A stretch of 43,991 bases of DNA from Methanomicrobia archaeon (GTDB lineage Archaea; Halobacteriota; Bog-38; Methanoflorentales; Methanoflorentaceae): the NCBI GenBank assembly GCA_015661395.1, contig JACWML010000016.1, forward strand, positions 1 to 43,991. The letters are read 5' to 3'. The translations under genes and the position numbers were made by a program. The notes under the pieces are model-generated. The model saw only the letters and a list, made by a program, of their open reading frames with translations, had not been told where the DNA came from and searched no databases. The stretch's first letter is position 1. The number at the start of each line of letters is the position of its first letter. This document shows positions 43,189 to 43,991 of the stretch, piece after piece.

Positions 43189-43991
43189 TTACGTTACATA
43201 GGCAGATTGTCCCAATGCCTCTTCTTCTAGCTCTACATCCCAAGAATGCTGCATGTAGAATGTGCCTGCGGTGAAGTGCTTTCCACCTTGCACGTTTACG
43301 TAAGCTGCATGTGCTATTTCAGCTATTGGTCCGAAACTCACGTCTCTAACGGTCAGATAGAGCCTGTAAATACCCGAATACAGCGGGAGTGAATCCGTCT
43401 TGAACGTGACGCTTCCATGGCCCTCGAGTTTGTCAATTCTGACGCCGTCAAATGTACTAACGCTTTCACTGCAGATTTCGTTGTCGCCGTTGAAAAACGT
43501 GACTACAAACATGGGAGCTACAATTTTCTTCTTGGCAGTGAATTCAATTCTCACGGCAAGTGCCTCGCCAGTAGTAAAAACCTCTCTTTCGTGTCCGTTT
43601 TTGTCTAAAAGCACGACACGATCCACTTCAAAGTCTGCCGTGCGATGTCCTGCGTCAGGGGGGCTAGCTCCGCGAGCAACGGTACGATCTGGTACCACCT
43701 TCTTGAGCGACAATGAGTAGAGGTACTCACTTACAGCGTCCTCCGGACTGCCAACGTACGCCATCTCTCCTTGATTCAACAACACCACGCGATCAGTATT
43801 CGCTTGGATCGTGCCGACGTCGTGCGAAACTATAATCCACGTCACGTTTTCATCTCTGAGCTCCTTTAGCCGCTTAAAGCACTTCCGCCTGAAGGCTATG
43901 TCGCCGACGGCAAGCACTTCATCAACGAGCAGCACGTCTGGATCGCAATGCGCAGCAACCGCAAAACCGAGTTTGACAAACATGCCTGACG
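43189..43991 (-). CDS. wzt: Wzt-type ABC transporter ATPase, C-terminal part (gene runs off the right edge)
   Basis: The visible 267 residues start in the ABC domain after the signature region: SGMFVKLGFAVAAH, then Walker B LLVDEVLAVGD, the D-loop-like FRRKCFKRL and the H-loop IIVSHD. From about residue 110 of the visible part there is a Wzt_C-type domain (beta sandwich, DKNGHEREVFTTGEALAVRIEF to the end) that in other systems recognises the end of the O-polysaccharide before export. The N-terminus and the partner permease (wzm) are outside the window. Its presence along with a Wzx flippase suggests two glycan export routes. The stop is TAA. Confidence 0.85.
   Translation of the reverse strand, partial: SGMFVKLGFAVAAHCDPDVLLVDEVLAVGDIAFRRKCFKRLKELRDENVTWIIVSHDVGTIQANTDRVVLLNQGEMAYVGSPEDAVSEYLYSLSLKKVVPDRTVARGASPPDAGHRTADFEVDRVVLLDKNGHEREVFTTGEALAVRIEFTAKKKIVAPMFVVTFFNGDNEICSESVSTFDGVRIDKLEGHGSVTFKTDSLPLYSGIYRLYLTVRDVSFGPIAEIAHAAYVNVQGGKHFTAGTFYMQHSWDVELEEEALGQSAYVT

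Overview
The window looks archaeal, most likely from a euryarchaeote of the methanogen or methanogen-relative type; the exact lineage is inference. Support: AT-rich TATA-like boxes about 25-31 bases upstream of several start codons (leaderless-style promoters), families I know mainly from archaea (three cysteine-rich DUF2769-like proteins, DUF1616, a DUF1922-like zinc protein), the long archaeal form of glucose-1-phosphate thymidylyltransferase, a class III anaerobic ribonucleotide reductase, and many secreted or membrane proteins rich in N-glycosylation sequons. No rRNA, tRNA, CRISPR array or intact insertion sequence was recognised.

Left part (1-12.5 kb). The first 2.4 kb is a decayed tandem duplication: 3' end of an unknown gene, thioredoxin-like lipoprotein copy A, a marC 3' remnant, a decayed copy of the unknown gene's end, lipoprotein copy B, then intact marC. 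Three DUF2769-like genes follow. A forward block holds rmlD and rmlA (translationally coupled), a GerW/YtfJ-like protein and a helical partner. On the reverse strand come nrdD, a small DUF1922-like zinc protein and a glutaredoxin-like protein, which suggests an anaerobic dNTP-synthesis and redox group. A two-gene reverse operon then encodes membrane-anchored exported proteins.

Middle part (12.5-26.5 kb). After a 1.1 kb gene-poor stretch containing a possible gene remnant, an 11-bp tandem repeat and an AT-rich tract, a forward pair encodes a DUF4012-like protein and a DUF4352-like exported protein. A reverse, tightly overlapped operon follows: DUF1616, small membrane protein, Ig-like/DUF4129-like protein, DUF4350, MoxR ATPase, DUF58, small membrane protein, coiled-coil membrane protein. 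It probably acts on the cell envelope. A 617-residue polytopic GT-C-like membrane protein lies next to it.

Right part (26.8-44 kb). This is a surface-polysaccharide or glycan locus, lower in GC by eye, with long non-coding gaps and a decayed polysaccharide deacetylase. It holds two GT4 and two GT2 glycosyltransferases, a Wzx-type flippase, a methyltransferase with a zinc ribbon, an acyltransferase-3 protein, an asparagine-synthase-like protein without the glutaminase cysteine, an aminotransferase/acetyltransferase/ketoisomerase set for a dTDP-3-acetamido-3,6-dideoxyhexose, and the end of a Wzt-type ABC ATPase at the right edge. RmlA on the left could supply dTDP-glucose to this pathway; rmlB and rmlC are not in the window.
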